NCBI RefSeq assembly: GCF_900091615.1
Contig: NZ_FMIA01000002.1
Coordinates: 2,914,001 to 2,978,000, forward strand
Origin: Micromonospora yangpuensis
GTDB taxonomy: Bacteria; Actinomycetota; Actinomycetes; Mycobacteriales; Micromonosporaceae
Reading direction: 5' to 3'
Length of the DNA stretch: 64,000 nucleotides
A program made the position numbers and the translations under genes. Position 1 is the stretch's first letter, and every line of letters begins with the position of its first letter. Under the pieces are notes generated by a model, which did not search any database, was not told the DNA's origin, and worked only from the letters and a program-made list of their open reading frames with translations. Below, in pieces: positions 7,904 through 16,779 of this stretch.

Positions 7904-8906
7904 GCACATCGCGGAGGCGGTCAAGACCCCGCACCTGGTACGCCTCGGCGAGAACATCGTCCTCGCCCGGTTCGAGACGCTGAAGATCTACTCGGCGCTG
8001 GTCGCGGTCCGTACGCTGATCGACCGTGGCGTGGTACGCCGGGGCCAGACCCTGGTGGACAGCTCCAGCGGCATCTACGCCACCTCGCTGGCGATGGCCT
8101 GCCACCGGTACGGGATGCGCTGCCACATCATCGCCTCCACGACGGTGGACGTCGCGGTACGCGCCCAGTTGGAGATTCTCGGCGCGACCGTGGAGCAGAT
8201 GCCCCCGTCGTCCTCGCTGCGACTGGACCAGGAGGCCCGGGTACGCCGGGTTCGCCGGTTGCTGGCCAGGCGTCCCGACGTGTACTGGATGCGGCAGTAC
8301 CATGACGACATCCACTACCTGGGATACGAGGAGTTCGCCGACCTGGTCGCCGCCGAACTGGGGGTGGGGTCGCTGACGCTCGTCGGTGGGGTCGGCTCGG
8401 GGGCCTCCACCGGAGGACTCGTGCGTTACCTGCGTCGTCGGGACGACCGGGTCGAACTGGTCGGACTGCAGCCGTTCGGCAGCGTCACCTTCGGCAGCGA
8501 GGAGTTCGACGACCCGGATGCCATCATCGCGGGTATCGGTAGCTCGATACCCTTCGACAACGTGCGCCACGAACTCTACGACGAGGTGCACTGGCTCGAT
8601 TTCCGGCACGCCATGGCGGGTGCCGTCGCCCTGATGCGCGATCATGCCGTCTTCGCCGGTCTCTCCACCGGGGCCGCCTATTTGGCCGCCCGGTGGCGGG
8701 CTGCCCGGCACCCCACCCGGACCCACCTGGTGATCGGTGCCGACACCGGACACCGCTACGTCGACCGGGTCTTCGCCCGGCACCGGGAGGCGTTGGACCC
8801 GGCCGGGCTGGCACCACGGGAGATCGGATCCCTCGGCGACCTGACCATGCCATGGTCCACGATGCGGTGGCGGCGACAACCGTATCCACCGTGGTCGCGG
8901 GGATGA
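7890..8906 (+). CDS. PLP-dependent beta-family enzyme (cysteine synthase/SbnA fold)
   Basis: A 338-aa fold-type II PLP enzyme. The substrate loop is seen as LVDSSSGIYATSLAMA (counterpart of the ESTSGNTG loop) and the phosphate cup as VGGVGSGASTGGLVRYL. The Schiff-base lysine is probably Lys32 in ETLKIYSA, an unusual form of the common S-x-K-D-R motif. Enzymes of this fold replace or eliminate beta substituents of O-acetyl- or O-phospho-serine/threonine; SbnA is one that uses O-phosphoserine. Overlap with the kinase gene supports a kinase/replacement pair, possibly giving diaminopropionate, diaminobutyrate or another beta-substituted amino acid. The ATG at 7890 is preferred over the GTG at 7884. 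Confidence 0.82.
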   Translation: MAISEHIAEAVKTPHLVRLGENIVLARFETLKIYSALVAVRTLIDRGVVRRGQTLVDSSSGIYATSLAMACHRYGMRCHIIASTTVDVAVRAQLEILGATVEQMPPSSSLRLDQEARVRRVRRLLARRPDVYWMRQYHDDIHYLGYEEFADLVAAELGVGSLTLVGGVGSGASTGGLVRYLRRRDDRVELVGLQPFGSVTFGSEEFDDPDAIIAGIGSSIPFDNVRHELYDEVHWLDFRHAMAGAVALMRDHAVFAGLSTGAAYLAARWRAARHPTRTHLVIGADTGHRYVDRVFARHREALDPAGLAPREIGSLGDLTMPWSTMRWRRQPYPPWSRG

Positions 8907-8972
8907 CCGGACAACCGGAGATTCGTCGTTCACGACGGGAACCAGCATGGTTCGACGCTCGACAATGTAAGT

Positions 8973-10223
8973 GTGACCCTCGCCTGCGTCGAGATGCTCT
9001 CGTTCGGTCTCGCCCACCTCGCCCGCGCCGCCGACGAGGCGGGTGAACGGCTGGTGTTGCTGACCGGTGTCGAGCAGCTGTACCTGCACGAGCTCGCCGC
9101 GCTGCCACCCGGGGCGATCGACGTCGTGCCGGTCGACACCCACGACCGGGGCGCGGTGGTCGAGCAACTCCGTGCCATCGGCGATCTTCGGGGTGTCATC
9201 AGTTCGACCGACACCTGGGGGGTGACCGGAGCCGAGCTCGCCGTCGAGTTCGGACTGCCCGGCATCGATCCCACCGTCATCCGGCGGGTACGCGACAAGG
9301 CCCACGTCCGCGACGTGCTGTACCGCGCCGGGTTGAGTCGGTTCGCGTCGTACGCGGTGGACGACGTCGACAACCTGAGCCTGTCCCGGCTGGCTGCGGC
9401 CGTCGGGCTGCCCGCCGTGGTGAAGGACACCTCGGGCACCGGCAGCCAGAACGTGTGGCTGGTGCGTGACGCCGAGGATCTCCACCGGCTGCGTCACGGT
9501 GCCGGTCGGGCACCCCTGTTCGGGCGGTTGTTCGCCGAGCCCTTCCTGCCCGGTCCGGTCTACAGCGCCGAGACCCTGACCTGGCAGGGGCACACCCACC
9601 TGCTGGGGCTGTCGAGCCGGCTCATGTCGCCGCGGCCCTGGTTCCGGGAGGACGTGACGGCCTTCCCCGTGGCGCTGCCCGACGACGACTTCCGAAAGAT
9701 CGGACAGTGGCTCGGCACGGTGCTGGCCGCCCTCGGGTACACCGACCGGTTCGCGCACATCGAGCTGGCCATGACCGTCGACGGACCGCAGGTGATCGAG
9801 GTGAACCCCCGCATCGGCGGGGCGCTTGTCGGTGAGTCGATGTGTCGCGCGCTGGGGTTCAACGTCTACTCCGGACTCGTCGACCTCGCGCTCGGCCGCC
9901 GGCCCCGGCTGCTCGACCATCCGCTTCCGGCGCGTGGACCGGCCGTGGCGTTCGTCCTGGCCTATCCGGACCGGGCCGGGGTGTTGGCCGCCGTGCAGGG
10001 TCTCGACGAACTCTCCCGCTACCCGGGCAACCCCACCTGGTATCCGACCAAGGCGATCGGCGCGCACATCGCGCACCTCACCGACGCCCGCGGACACGCC
10101 GGCATCCTGCTCGCCGAGGGGCCCACCGCGGAGATCGCCACCCACCGGGCGGTGGCCGCGGCCGGTGCCCTGCACGTCGACACGCGTGCCGCAGACGGTA
10201 CCCACCGCCGCAGCGACCCGTGA
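8973..10223 (+). CDS. ATP-grasp ligase (amino-acid/dipeptide ligase-like)
   Basis: A 416-aa ATP-grasp enzyme starting at a GTG. The order is: N-terminal Rossmann-like half, the ATP-grasp lysine strand LPAVVKDTSGTGSQNVWLV (about residues 150-168), a glycine-containing loop, and the metal-binding HIELAMTVDGPQVIEVNPRIGGAL stretch with Glu and Asn near residue 275. Such enzymes form an amide bond through an acyl-phosphate. It sits between the PLP enzyme and a dipeptide epimerase, so joining two amino acids (one the product of the PLP enzyme) is the natural inference. It resembles L-amino-acid ligases and BacD-type proteins. Confidence 0.83.
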   Translation: MTLACVEMLSFGLAHLARAADEAGERLVLLTGVEQLYLHELAALPPGAIDVVPVDTHDRGAVVEQLRAIGDLRGVISSTDTWGVTGAELAVEFGLPGIDPTVIRRVRDKAHVRDVLYRAGLSRFASYAVDDVDNLSLSRLAAAVGLPAVVKDTSGTGSQNVWLVRDAEDLHRLRHGAGRAPLFGRLFAEPFLPGPVYSAETLTWQGHTHLLGLSSRLMSPRPWFREDVTAFPVALPDDDFRKIGQWLGTVLAALGYTDRFAHIELAMTVDGPQVIEVNPRIGGALVGESMCRALGFNVYSGLVDLALGRRPRLLDHPLPARGPAVAFVLAYPDRAGVLAAVQGLDELSRYPGNPTWYPTKAIGAHIAHLTDARGHAGILLAEGPTAEIATHRAVAAAGALHVDTRAADGTHRRSDP

Positions 10224-10229
10224 ACCAGT

Positions 10230-10253
10230 GGCCCGAACCGACCCACTCGGGCC
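10230..10253 (+). terminator. 7-bp GC hairpin between ligase and epimerase genes
   Basis: GGCCCGA (10230-10236) and TCGGGCC (10247-10253) form a perfect 7-bp stem with a 10-nt loop in the 65-nt gap between ATP-grasp and epimerase genes. It may attenuate read-through or merely stabilise the message. Confidence 0.35.
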
Positions 10254-10288
10254 CTGACGGAGCCGACCCGAACCAGAGAGGCCTGCCG

Positions 10289-11323
10289 ATGCGCCCGCCG
10301 TCCGGTGACGTCCAGCTGTCCGTACGCCGGGAACCCTTGCGGTTCGTCGAACCGGTGCGAAGCGCCCGCGGCGTGCTCGCCGCCGTCGACACCTGCATCG
10401 TCACCATCGCCCACGGCGGCATCGTCGCCCACGGCGAAGGGCAACCGACGGCGTACGGCGGAGTGTCCCTGGACGAGGTCATCGAGACGCTCGGCGCGCA
10501 GGGCGCGCAGGTCCTGGGTCGCGACCTCGGCGATCCGGAGGCCGTCCTCGACCGGATCGAGGCCTGGGACGCGCCGGCCGCGGCCCGGATGGCGCTCGAC
10601 GGCGCGGTGCACGACTGGATCGGTAAGGCCGCCGGCCAACCCACCTGGAAGTTGCTCGGGATGCCTCGGGGGTTCGGGCCGACGGTGTACACCATCAGCA
10701 TCGCCAGTCCCGAGGAGGCGGTACACGCCGTGCGCAACGCGCCCCCGGTGGGTGCCTTCAAGGTGAAGGTCGGCAGCGCCGAGGATCTCGCGGTCCTGGT
10801 GGCCATCCGGAAGGTCACCGACCTGCCGGTACGTGTCGACGCCAACGAGTCCTGGGACCTCGCGACCGCCCGTGATCTCACGCCCCACCTGCGCCGGCTC
10901 GACATCCACCTGATCGAGCAGCCATTTCCCACCACCGCGATCGACGACTTCCACCGCTACCGGGAGGTGCCGGGCCGGCTGCCGGTCTACCTCGACGAGG
11001 GCTGCACCGACGCGGCCAGCGTCGTCGCGGCGGCGTCGTACGCCGATGGCATGGTCGTCAAACTGAGCAAGGCCGGTGGAATCCGGGGCAGCCGGCGGGC
11101 GATGGAGGCCGCCCGGCGCGCCGGCCTCGGGGTCATGGTCAGCTGTCTGTGCGAGTCGGAACTCGGCATCAGCCAGGCCGCCCAGCTCGCGCCGCTGGCG
11201 GACCACGTCGACCTCGACGGTCATCTCTACCTCCTGGATCCCCCGTTCCGGGGGCTCGGCCTCGCCGACGGCCGGATCGTGCTGGGGGAGGGCCCCGGCC
11301 TGGGAGTGGTCCCCACGGGCTGA
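10289..11323 (+). CDS. dipeptide epimerase (enolase superfamily)
   Basis: A 344-aa enolase-superfamily protein with the full dipeptide-epimerase set of residues: FKVKVG (Lys158 and Lys160), metal ligands Asp184 (VDANESW), Glu210 (IEQPF) and Asp236 (LDEG), the opposite base Lys258 (VKLSKAGG), and the DxD pair Asp308/Asp310 (VDLDGHLYL) that in L-Ala-D/L-Glu epimerases binds the substrate ammonium group. It therefore probably inverts the alpha carbon of one residue in a dipeptide. Its place directly after an ATP-grasp ligase points to that ligase's product as substrate. The ATG at 10289 follows a GAGAG site. Confidence 0.88.
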   Translation: MRPPSGDVQLSVRREPLRFVEPVRSARGVLAAVDTCIVTIAHGGIVAHGEGQPTAYGGVSLDEVIETLGAQGAQVLGRDLGDPEAVLDRIEAWDAPAAARMALDGAVHDWIGKAAGQPTWKLLGMPRGFGPTVYTISIASPEEAVHAVRNAPPVGAFKVKVGSAEDLAVLVAIRKVTDLPVRVDANESWDLATARDLTPHLRRLDIHLIEQPFPTTAIDDFHRYREVPGRLPVYLDEGCTDAASVVAAASYADGMVVKLSKAGGIRGSRRAMEAARRAGLGVMVSCLCESELGISQAAQLAPLADHVDLDGHLYLLDPPFRGLGLADGRIVLGEGPGLGVVPTG

Positions 11324-11434
11324 AAGCGAGTCGTGCCAACCGGTCCCCGTCCTGACCCGAGCGCCGGCCCCGTTGACCACCGGTGCCGGACTCCGTCCGC
11401 AGACCCATCGTCGAGCACTCGGAGGAACCGACCC

Positions 11435-12199
11435 ATGGAGAAGTACGGTCCGGAAACCTACGGCGACCTCAACGCCGACGTCTACGACCAGTGGCGCACC
11501 GACCTCGATCCGACCGATGCCGTCGCCTGCCTGGCCGCGTTGGCGCGGCAGGAGCCCGCCGGACCGGTCCTCGAACTGGCCGTGGGCACCGGTCGGGTGA
11601 CCATTCCGCTGGCCGCCCGGGGCATCGACCTGCACGGCATCGAGATCTCCGAGGCGATGGTGGCACGGATGCGGACCAAACCCGGCGGGGAGGACATCCC
11701 GGTGACCATCGGCGACATGGCCGACGTCGACCCGGGCACCGACGAGCGGTACGCCATGGTCTTCGTCGTCTACACCACGTTCTTCTTCCTGCTGACCCAG
11801 GAGGAGCAGGTGCGCTGCTTCGCCAACGTCGCGCAACGGTTGCTGCCCGGCGGCCGGTTCGTGCTGGAGTGCTTCGTGCCGGACATGGGCCGTTACCAAC
11901 CCACCAACCAGAGCGTGCACACCCACCGGGTGGACCGGGACTCCGTGCGGCTCGTCGCGGTCCGGCACGACCCGGTCGACCAGCGCTTCGACGGGCAGCA
12001 CGTGCTGCTGACCAATGAGGGGATCCGGCTCGCGCCGGTCGCCATGCGCTACGCCTGGCCCACCGAACTCGATCTCATGGCCCGGATGGCCGGACTGGTC
12101 CGCCGGGACCGCTGGGGTGGCTGGCGCGGTGAGCCGTACACCGGCGCCGGCAACCACGTCACGGTCTACCAGAAGCCGGCGACGGACCGGTCGCGGTAG
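11435..12199 (+). CDS. SAM-dependent methyltransferase (class I), second copy
   Basis: A 254-aa class I methyltransferase with motif I GPVLELAVGTGRVTIPLA, the acidic end of strand 2 in GIDLHGIEISEAMVARM, and a GDMADVDPG segment at motif II. It is start-proximal to a clear GGAGGA site. It belongs to the same broad family as the methyltransferase at 6253 but is not a close duplicate. It ends the rightward biosynthetic run and overlaps the 3' end of the convergent MFS gene by 41 nt. It is presumably a tailoring enzyme for the dipeptide-like product. Confidence 0.85.
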   Translation: MEKYGPETYGDLNADVYDQWRTDLDPTDAVACLAALARQEPAGPVLELAVGTGRVTIPLAARGIDLHGIEISEAMVARMRTKPGGEDIPVTIGDMADVDPGTDERYAMVFVVYTTFFFLLTQEEQVRCFANVAQRLLPGGRFVLECFVPDMGRYQPTNQSVHTHRVDRDSVRLVAVRHDPVDQRFDGQHVLLTNEGIRLAPVAMRYAWPTELDLMARMAGLVRRDRWGGWRGEPYTGAGNHVTVYQKPATDRSR

Positions 12200-13409
12200 C
12201 CCGTCGGCGCCACCGGGCGGCTCCGAGCAGCAACAGCGGCAACAACACACACTGGACGGCGACGACCAACCAGAAACCGGACGGTCTGTTCGCCTCCTCG
12301 AACCTGCCGTAGACGGCGCCGCCGACGAGCCCGCTGAGCGACGCACCCACCCCGATGGCGAGCCGCTGCTGTCCGAACGTCACCGTGGCGGACCGTTTCG
12401 ACTCCGCCAGTGCCGCCAGGTCGTTCCTGAGGAACAACAGGGCGCTGCTGAGGCTGATCACGGCAACCCCGGCGGCGATGGTGACGGGATGGCCGTCGGC
12501 GAGTGCGACCATGCCGACGGTGTAACCGGCGAAGCCGACCGCCAGGACGACGGGGTAGCGGGCCCGGCCGACCCGGTTGGCGAGCAGCGGCTGCACGGCG
12601 ACCTGGATGAGGGCGTAACCCATCATCACCGCGCCGTAGAACGCCGCCGCCATCCGGCCCTCCGCGTACACGGCCAGGTACTGGTAGAAGTGCATGTTGA
12701 GATAGAACGTCAGCGCGGTGAGGGCGAAGGGCAGCACGGCCATGCCGTGCAGCATCCGCCGGAACGGCTCGACGGCGGGCGTCTGTTCGCCCACGGGCTC
12801 CCGGCGGAGGAAGAGGTGGCTGACCGCCACGACCAGGTAGAGCGCGGTGACCACGGCGAAGGTGCCGCCCGAGTTGTGCACGAACAGGGCACCCACCACC
12901 GGGCCGACCGCGATACCGAGGCTGCCGGCCGCGTTGCCCGCCGAGACCAGGCGCGGACGCTGCCCGGCGTCGGCGCCGCAGAGCAGGTAGCTGCGGTACG
13001 CCGGTGAGTAGAGCGATCCCGCCGCGGAGATCAGCAGGATGCCCGCGACGGTGAACCCGACCCGGTGGCCGCCGGCGAGGAAGGCCGTCCCGCCGAGGCT
13101 GTACAGCAGTAGGGCCCCGATCAGGGAACGCCGCAGGCCGAGCCGTTCGGCCAGGGCGGCGGTGACCGTGGCGCTGCCGTACTGGACCATCGTCCCCAGG
13201 CCCAGGATGAGGCCTACCTGTTCCATCCCGACGCCCATCCGGTCCCGCAGCAGGACGGCCAGGTACGGGTAGAGCGCGAAGCTTCCGACGTTGACCAGGA
13301 AGCCGCCCACCAGCACGGTGAGTTGCGCCCCGGTGAAGCGGTGACCGGGTCTGCCGTGCGGCCGGCGGCGGTTGCGGGTACCGGCCCGCGGCGATGTGGG
13401 CGCGACCAT
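12159..13409 (-). CDS. MFS exporter
   Basis: A 416-aa major facilitator protein with about 12 membrane helices, an N-terminal basic arm, and an ALAERLGLRRSLIGA loop between helices 2 and 3. The overall pattern matches drug/metabolite exporters of the MDR/DHA1 type. It is convergent with the methyltransferase gene (41-nt overlap) and divergent from the ABC importer genes at 13689. In that setting it most likely exports the product made by the 6.2-12.2 kb genes. The 279-nt divergent gap contains no operator I can recognise. Confidence 0.82.
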   Translation of the reverse strand: MVAPTSPRAGTRNRRRPHGRPGHRFTGAQLTVLVGGFLVNVGSFALYPYLAVLLRDRMGVGMEQVGLILGLGTMVQYGSATVTAALAERLGLRRSLIGALLLYSLGGTAFLAGGHRVGFTVAGILLISAAGSLYSPAYRSYLLCGADAGQRPRLVSAGNAAGSLGIAVGPVVGALFVHNSGGTFAVVTALYLVVAVSHLFLRREPVGEQTPAVEPFRRMLHGMAVLPFALTALTFYLNMHFYQYLAVYAEGRMAAAFYGAVMMGYALIQVAVQPLLANRVGRARYPVVLAVGFAGYTVGMVALADGHPVTIAAGVAVISLSSALLFLRNDLAALAESKRSATVTFGQQRLAIGVGASLSGLVGGAVYGRFEEANRPSGFWLVVAVQCVLLPLLLLGAARWRRRATATGPSPASGRP

Positions 13410-13688
13410 CAGACCAGCTCGCGTCGGGCCACGCAGGCGGCGGGGTCGGTGCCGGGCATCCTCCTGGTGGGACGGTCGGTGCTGTCGATGGACCGAGCCC
13501 GCATACGGGGCAGCGTCTCACAGATCTCACGGTCGTCGTCGTGCCGTCCGGTCGGAACCTGTCGATAGTTGCGCCGGTCTGCGATTTCGGTCCCGGTGGG
13601 AACCAGTCGTGCCGAGGGCGCGACCAATCCCGCAGCACCGGTCTCCGATCGGGGTCAACTTCCGGTCCGTTGAGCGAGAGGTCCGTCG

Positions 13689-14816
13689 ATGACAGCCGAG
13701 CAGAGGGCCGGCCCCGGTCGCACCACCGGCACTGACGGCGTCGGGCCGGTGCGGACGGCCAGGGGGTCCGCGTCGACCCCGGCGGGCCGGGCCCTCACCC
13801 CGGTGCTCGTGGCGCTGGCCCTGCTCCTGGTCGCCTCGGTCGTGGTCGGGATCGCGCTGGGGCCGACGACGGTGCCGCTGGACGACACGGTCCGCTACCT
13901 GCACGCCGCCGTCACCGGTGCCTCGATCGGCAGCGACGAGGTGACGGCGTACTCGATCGTGTGGCAGGTCCGCACCCCCCGGGTCCTGCTGGCGGTGGTG
14001 GTCGGCGCCGGTCTGAGCGTGGTCGGGACCGCCTCGCAGGCGATGGTCCGCAACCCGTTGGCCGACCCGTACGTCCTGGGCATCTCCTCCGGAGCCTCGG
14101 TGGGTGCCTGTCTGGTGGCCGTCTTCGGGTTGTTCGCCGCTCTGGGGATCTACGCCCTGTCGGTGGCCGCGTTCGCCGGTGCCCTCGTCGCCTCGACCCT
14201 GGTCTTCCTGGCCGCCCGCAGCTCCGCCGGCCTCACGCCGCTGCGGCTGGTGCTGACCGGCGTCGCCATGGCCTACGCCTTCCAGGCCGTCACGAGCCTG
14301 CTGGTGTTCCTCTCCCCGCGCGGGGACGCCGCCCGGACGATCCTGTTCTGGACCCTGGGCGGCCTGGGTACCGCCAACTGGACGACGCTGCCGGTGGCCA
14401 CGGCGGTGGTCACCGCCGGTCTGGTGCTGCTCTGGCGTGGCAGCCGGTCCCTGGACGTGCTGTCGATGGGCGACGAGACCTCGGCGAGTCTCGGCGTCGA
14501 CGCCACCCGGTTCCGCCGGAGGCTGTTCCTGCTCACCGCCGGGATCACCGGCGTCCTGGTGGCGGCCAGCGGGGCGATCGGCTTCGTCGGCCTGATCATG
14601 CCGCACATCGTGCGGATGCTCGTCGGCTCCAGCCACCGCCGGGTGCTGGCCGTCGCCCCGCTCGTCGGCGGCTGCTTCCTCGTCTGGGTGGACCTGCTCT
14701 GCCGGGTGGTCGTCGCACCGCTGGAACTGCCGATCGGGGTGGTCACCTCACTGATCGGCGTACCGGTGTTCATCGCGCTGATGCGCCGCCGTGGCTACCT
14801 GTTCGGAGGACGGTAG
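13689..14816 (+). CDS. FecCD-type ABC importer permease
   Basis: A 375-aa BtuC/FecD-type permease with about ten membrane segments. Typical features are RTPRVLLAVVVGAGLSVVG near the first helices, NPLADPYVLGISSGASVGA (about residues 121-139), and GAIGFVGLIMPHIVRMLVG near residue 300, which includes the coupling helix that touches the ATPase. Such permeases import iron-siderophore complexes, cobalamin or other metal chelates. The single permease would act as a homodimer. The ATPase gene follows with no gap. Confidence 0.9.
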   Translation: MTAEQRAGPGRTTGTDGVGPVRTARGSASTPAGRALTPVLVALALLLVASVVVGIALGPTTVPLDDTVRYLHAAVTGASIGSDEVTAYSIVWQVRTPRVLLAVVVGAGLSVVGTASQAMVRNPLADPYVLGISSGASVGACLVAVFGLFAALGIYALSVAAFAGALVASTLVFLAARSSAGLTPLRLVLTGVAMAYAFQAVTSLLVFLSPRGDAARTILFWTLGGLGTANWTTLPVATAVVTAGLVLLWRGSRSLDVLSMGDETSASLGVDATRFRRRLFLLTAGITGVLVAASGAIGFVGLIMPHIVRMLVGSSHRRVLAVAPLVGGCFLVWVDLLCRVVVAPLELPIGVVTSLIGVPVFIALMRRRGYLFGGR

Positions 14817-15596
14817 ATGGACCTGCTGCTGGACAGCCTCACGGTGGCCGTCGACGGCCAGCGGCTCGTCGACGCCCTGGAACTGAAGGTCGGCCACGAG
14901 GAGGTCGTGGGTCTGCTCGGCCCGAACGGCAGCGGCAAGTCGACCACCCTGCGGTGTGTGTACCGCGCGCTCGCGCCCACCGCCGGGCGGATCCTGCTCG
15001 ACGGCGAGGACATCACCATAATGGACCGACGTGCCTGCGCCCGGCGGTTGGCCGCCATGACGCAGGAGCAGCAGGTGGCGCTCGACTTCAGTGTCGCCGA
15101 GGTGGTGGCGATGGGGCGGGCACCGCACCGCCGCGACCACGAACGCCTGACCGGCGCCGACCAGGAGTTGTGCCATCAGGCGCTGGCCATGCTCGACGTC
15201 GCGCACCTGGCGCACCGCAGTGTGCTGACGCTCTCCGGCGGTGAGCGTCAGCGGGTGCTCATCGCCCGCGCCCTGGTCCAGCAACCACAGGTCCTGGTGC
15301 TGGATGAGCCGACCAACCACCTCGACATCCATCACCAGCTGGCCCTGCTCGGCCTGCTGCGCCGGGCCGGGCTCACCACGTTGGTGGCGCTGCACGACCT
15401 GAACCTGGCCGCCGCCGCCTGCGACCGGATCGCGCTGCTGCGCGAGGGACGCCTGGTCACCGTCGGTCCGCCCGCGGAGGTGCTGACCCCCGAACTGGTA
15501 CGGGCGGTGTTCGACGTGGACGCCGTGGTGGTCACCCACCCCAGGACGGGCACGCCGCAGCTGCTCTTCGACGCACCCGCTGGGCCCCTCGGGTAG
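14817..15596 (+). CDS. FecE/BtuD-type ABC importer ATPase
   Basis: A 259-aa ABC ATPase starting one base after the permease stop. Walker A is GPNGSGKS (about residues 35-42), the signature is LSGGERQRVLIARAL, and Walker B is QVLVLDEPTNHLD, followed by an H-loop in LVALHDLNLAAAA. The combination is typical of siderophore, haem and cobalamin importers. With the permease and the convergent lipoprotein gene it forms a complete class II importer next to the putative dipeptide pathway. Confidence 0.9.
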   Translation: MDLLLDSLTVAVDGQRLVDALELKVGHEEVVGLLGPNGSGKSTTLRCVYRALAPTAGRILLDGEDITIMDRRACARRLAAMTQEQQVALDFSVAEVVAMGRAPHRRDHERLTGADQELCHQALAMLDVAHLAHRSVLTLSGGERQRVLIARALVQQPQVLVLDEPTNHLDIHHQLALLGLLRRAGLTTLVALHDLNLAAAACDRIALLREGRLVTVGPPAEVLTPELVRAVFDVDAVVVTHPRTGTPQLLFDAPAGPLG

Positions 15597-15605
15597 GGCG
15601 GTGCC

Positions 15606-15640
15606 CCGGTCCCGGGCCCGTCGGGCGGATCCGGGACCGG
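15606..15640. terminator. bidirectional GC hairpin between convergent genes
   Basis: CCGGTCCCGG (15606-15615) and CCGGGACCGG (15631-15640) form a perfect 10-bp stem, with a second small GCCCG/CGGGC pairing in the loop. It lies between the convergent ATPase and binding-protein genes and can serve both. Confidence 0.65.
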
Positions 15641-15650
15641 CCTGGCGGGG

Positions 15651-16646
15651 CTACCTGCCGATCGAGCGCAGGTACGTGGCCAGCTCCTCGGCCGCTGTCC
15701 CGACCCGGGGGCCGGCCATCGCCGCGGCGAAGTCGATCGGGTAGATCTGTCCCTTCCGTACGGCCGTCACGTTCTTCATCTGGGGCGCGTTCATCAGCAG
15801 GGCCTTCTTCTGCGCGAAGGGGATCTCGTAGTCGGTGACCACGATGACCTCGGGGTCGGCGGCGACCACGGTCTCCCAGCCGACGCTTGCCCAGGTGTTC
15901 TGCACGTCGCTGGTGACGCTGCGACCGCCGGCCTTCTCCACGATCGTCGTCGAGATGCTCGCCCGGCCCGCCACGTACGGCTTGTCCTCGTAGACGTCGG
16001 TCACCAGCACGCGCGCCGGGGTGGCCGGCTTTCCCGCCCCCGCGGCGTCGAACCGCCGTTGCGTGTCGGCGACGATCTCCTCCGCCCGGTCGGAGACCCG
16101 GAAGATCCGGCCGAGGTTGCGCAGGTCGGTGTAGAGGGCCTCGACCGGTGGGACGACGGCGGTGGGGTTCTCGTCCGCCTTGGCACACGTCTCGGTGAGG
16201 AGGTAACTGGCGATGCCGTTCTTGGCCAGGATGGCCGGGGTGATCCCCCGGGACTCCACGAAACCGTGGTTGTGCCCCGCGAACACCCAGTCGGCCTTGG
16301 CGTTGAGCACGATCTCCAGGTTGATCCGGCTGTCGCCGAGCCGTTCGACCTTGGCGAAGTCGGCCCGGTACGGCGAGTCGTCGATGCCGCCGTAGATCTT
16401 GTTGATGACCCAGCCGCGCATGTGTGGCGCGAGGCCGAGCGAGAACATCATCTCGGTCATCCCGATGTCGTAGACCACCGCCCGCTCGGGCACCCTGTCG
16501 TAGGTGACCTGCTTGCCGCAGTTGGTCACGGTGACCGGTTCGGCGGTCGAGGCCTCCGGTTCGACGGTGGCACCACAGCCCGTGCCCGCCAACAGTGCCA
16601 CGGTGCCGAGCGCCACGAGCCGGTACACCGGTGATCTGCGGATCAT
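15651..16646 (-). CDS. ABC importer substrate-binding lipoprotein (FecB/BtuF-like)
   Basis: A 331-aa exported lipoprotein: an N-terminal signal helix ends in the lipobox LLAGTGC (Cys about residue 24). The mature part is a class III periplasmic binding protein, with VVYDIGMTEMMFSLGLAPHMRGW in the first lobe and a long linker helix. The frame is open upstream to 16955, but the ATG at 16646 with AGGAAA upstream gives the correct signal peptide. It is convergent with the FecCD/FecE genes and must be their receptor. Related proteins bind siderophores, cobalamin or other chelates; which one is not deducible here. Confidence 0.87.
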   Translation of the reverse strand: MIRRSPVYRLVALGTVALLAGTGCGATVEPEASTAEPVTVTNCGKQVTYDRVPERAVVYDIGMTEMMFSLGLAPHMRGWVINKIYGGIDDSPYRADFAKVERLGDSRINLEIVLNAKADWVFAGHNHGFVESRGITPAILAKNGIASYLLTETCAKADENPTAVVPPVEALYTDLRNLGRIFRVSDRAEEIVADTQRRFDAAGAGKPATPARVLVTDVYEDKPYVAGRASISTTIVEKAGGRSVTSDVQNTWASVGWETVVAADPEVIVVTDYEIPFAQKKALLMNAPQMKNVTAVRKGQIYPIDFAAAMAGPRVGTAAEELATYLRSIGR

Positions 16647-16779
16647 GAGTTTCCTTCCAGAGCTACCATTGATCCTCCTGATTGCTGCCGAGGGTGCCCG
16701 GCGCGGTTCGGAACCCGCGGGTGAGCACTGTGGTACTGGTCGGTTGGTCGCCGGCGCTGGTTCCCATGGGCACCCGCCG

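Noticed and set aside
6995..16646. Reading the PduX-like kinase and BtuFCD-like importer as a cobalamin synthesis/salvage locus
   Set aside because: No other cob/cbi gene and no B12 riboswitch-like structure was seen, while a PLP enzyme, ATP-grasp ligase and dipeptide epimerase are present; the peptide-like pathway explains more genes.
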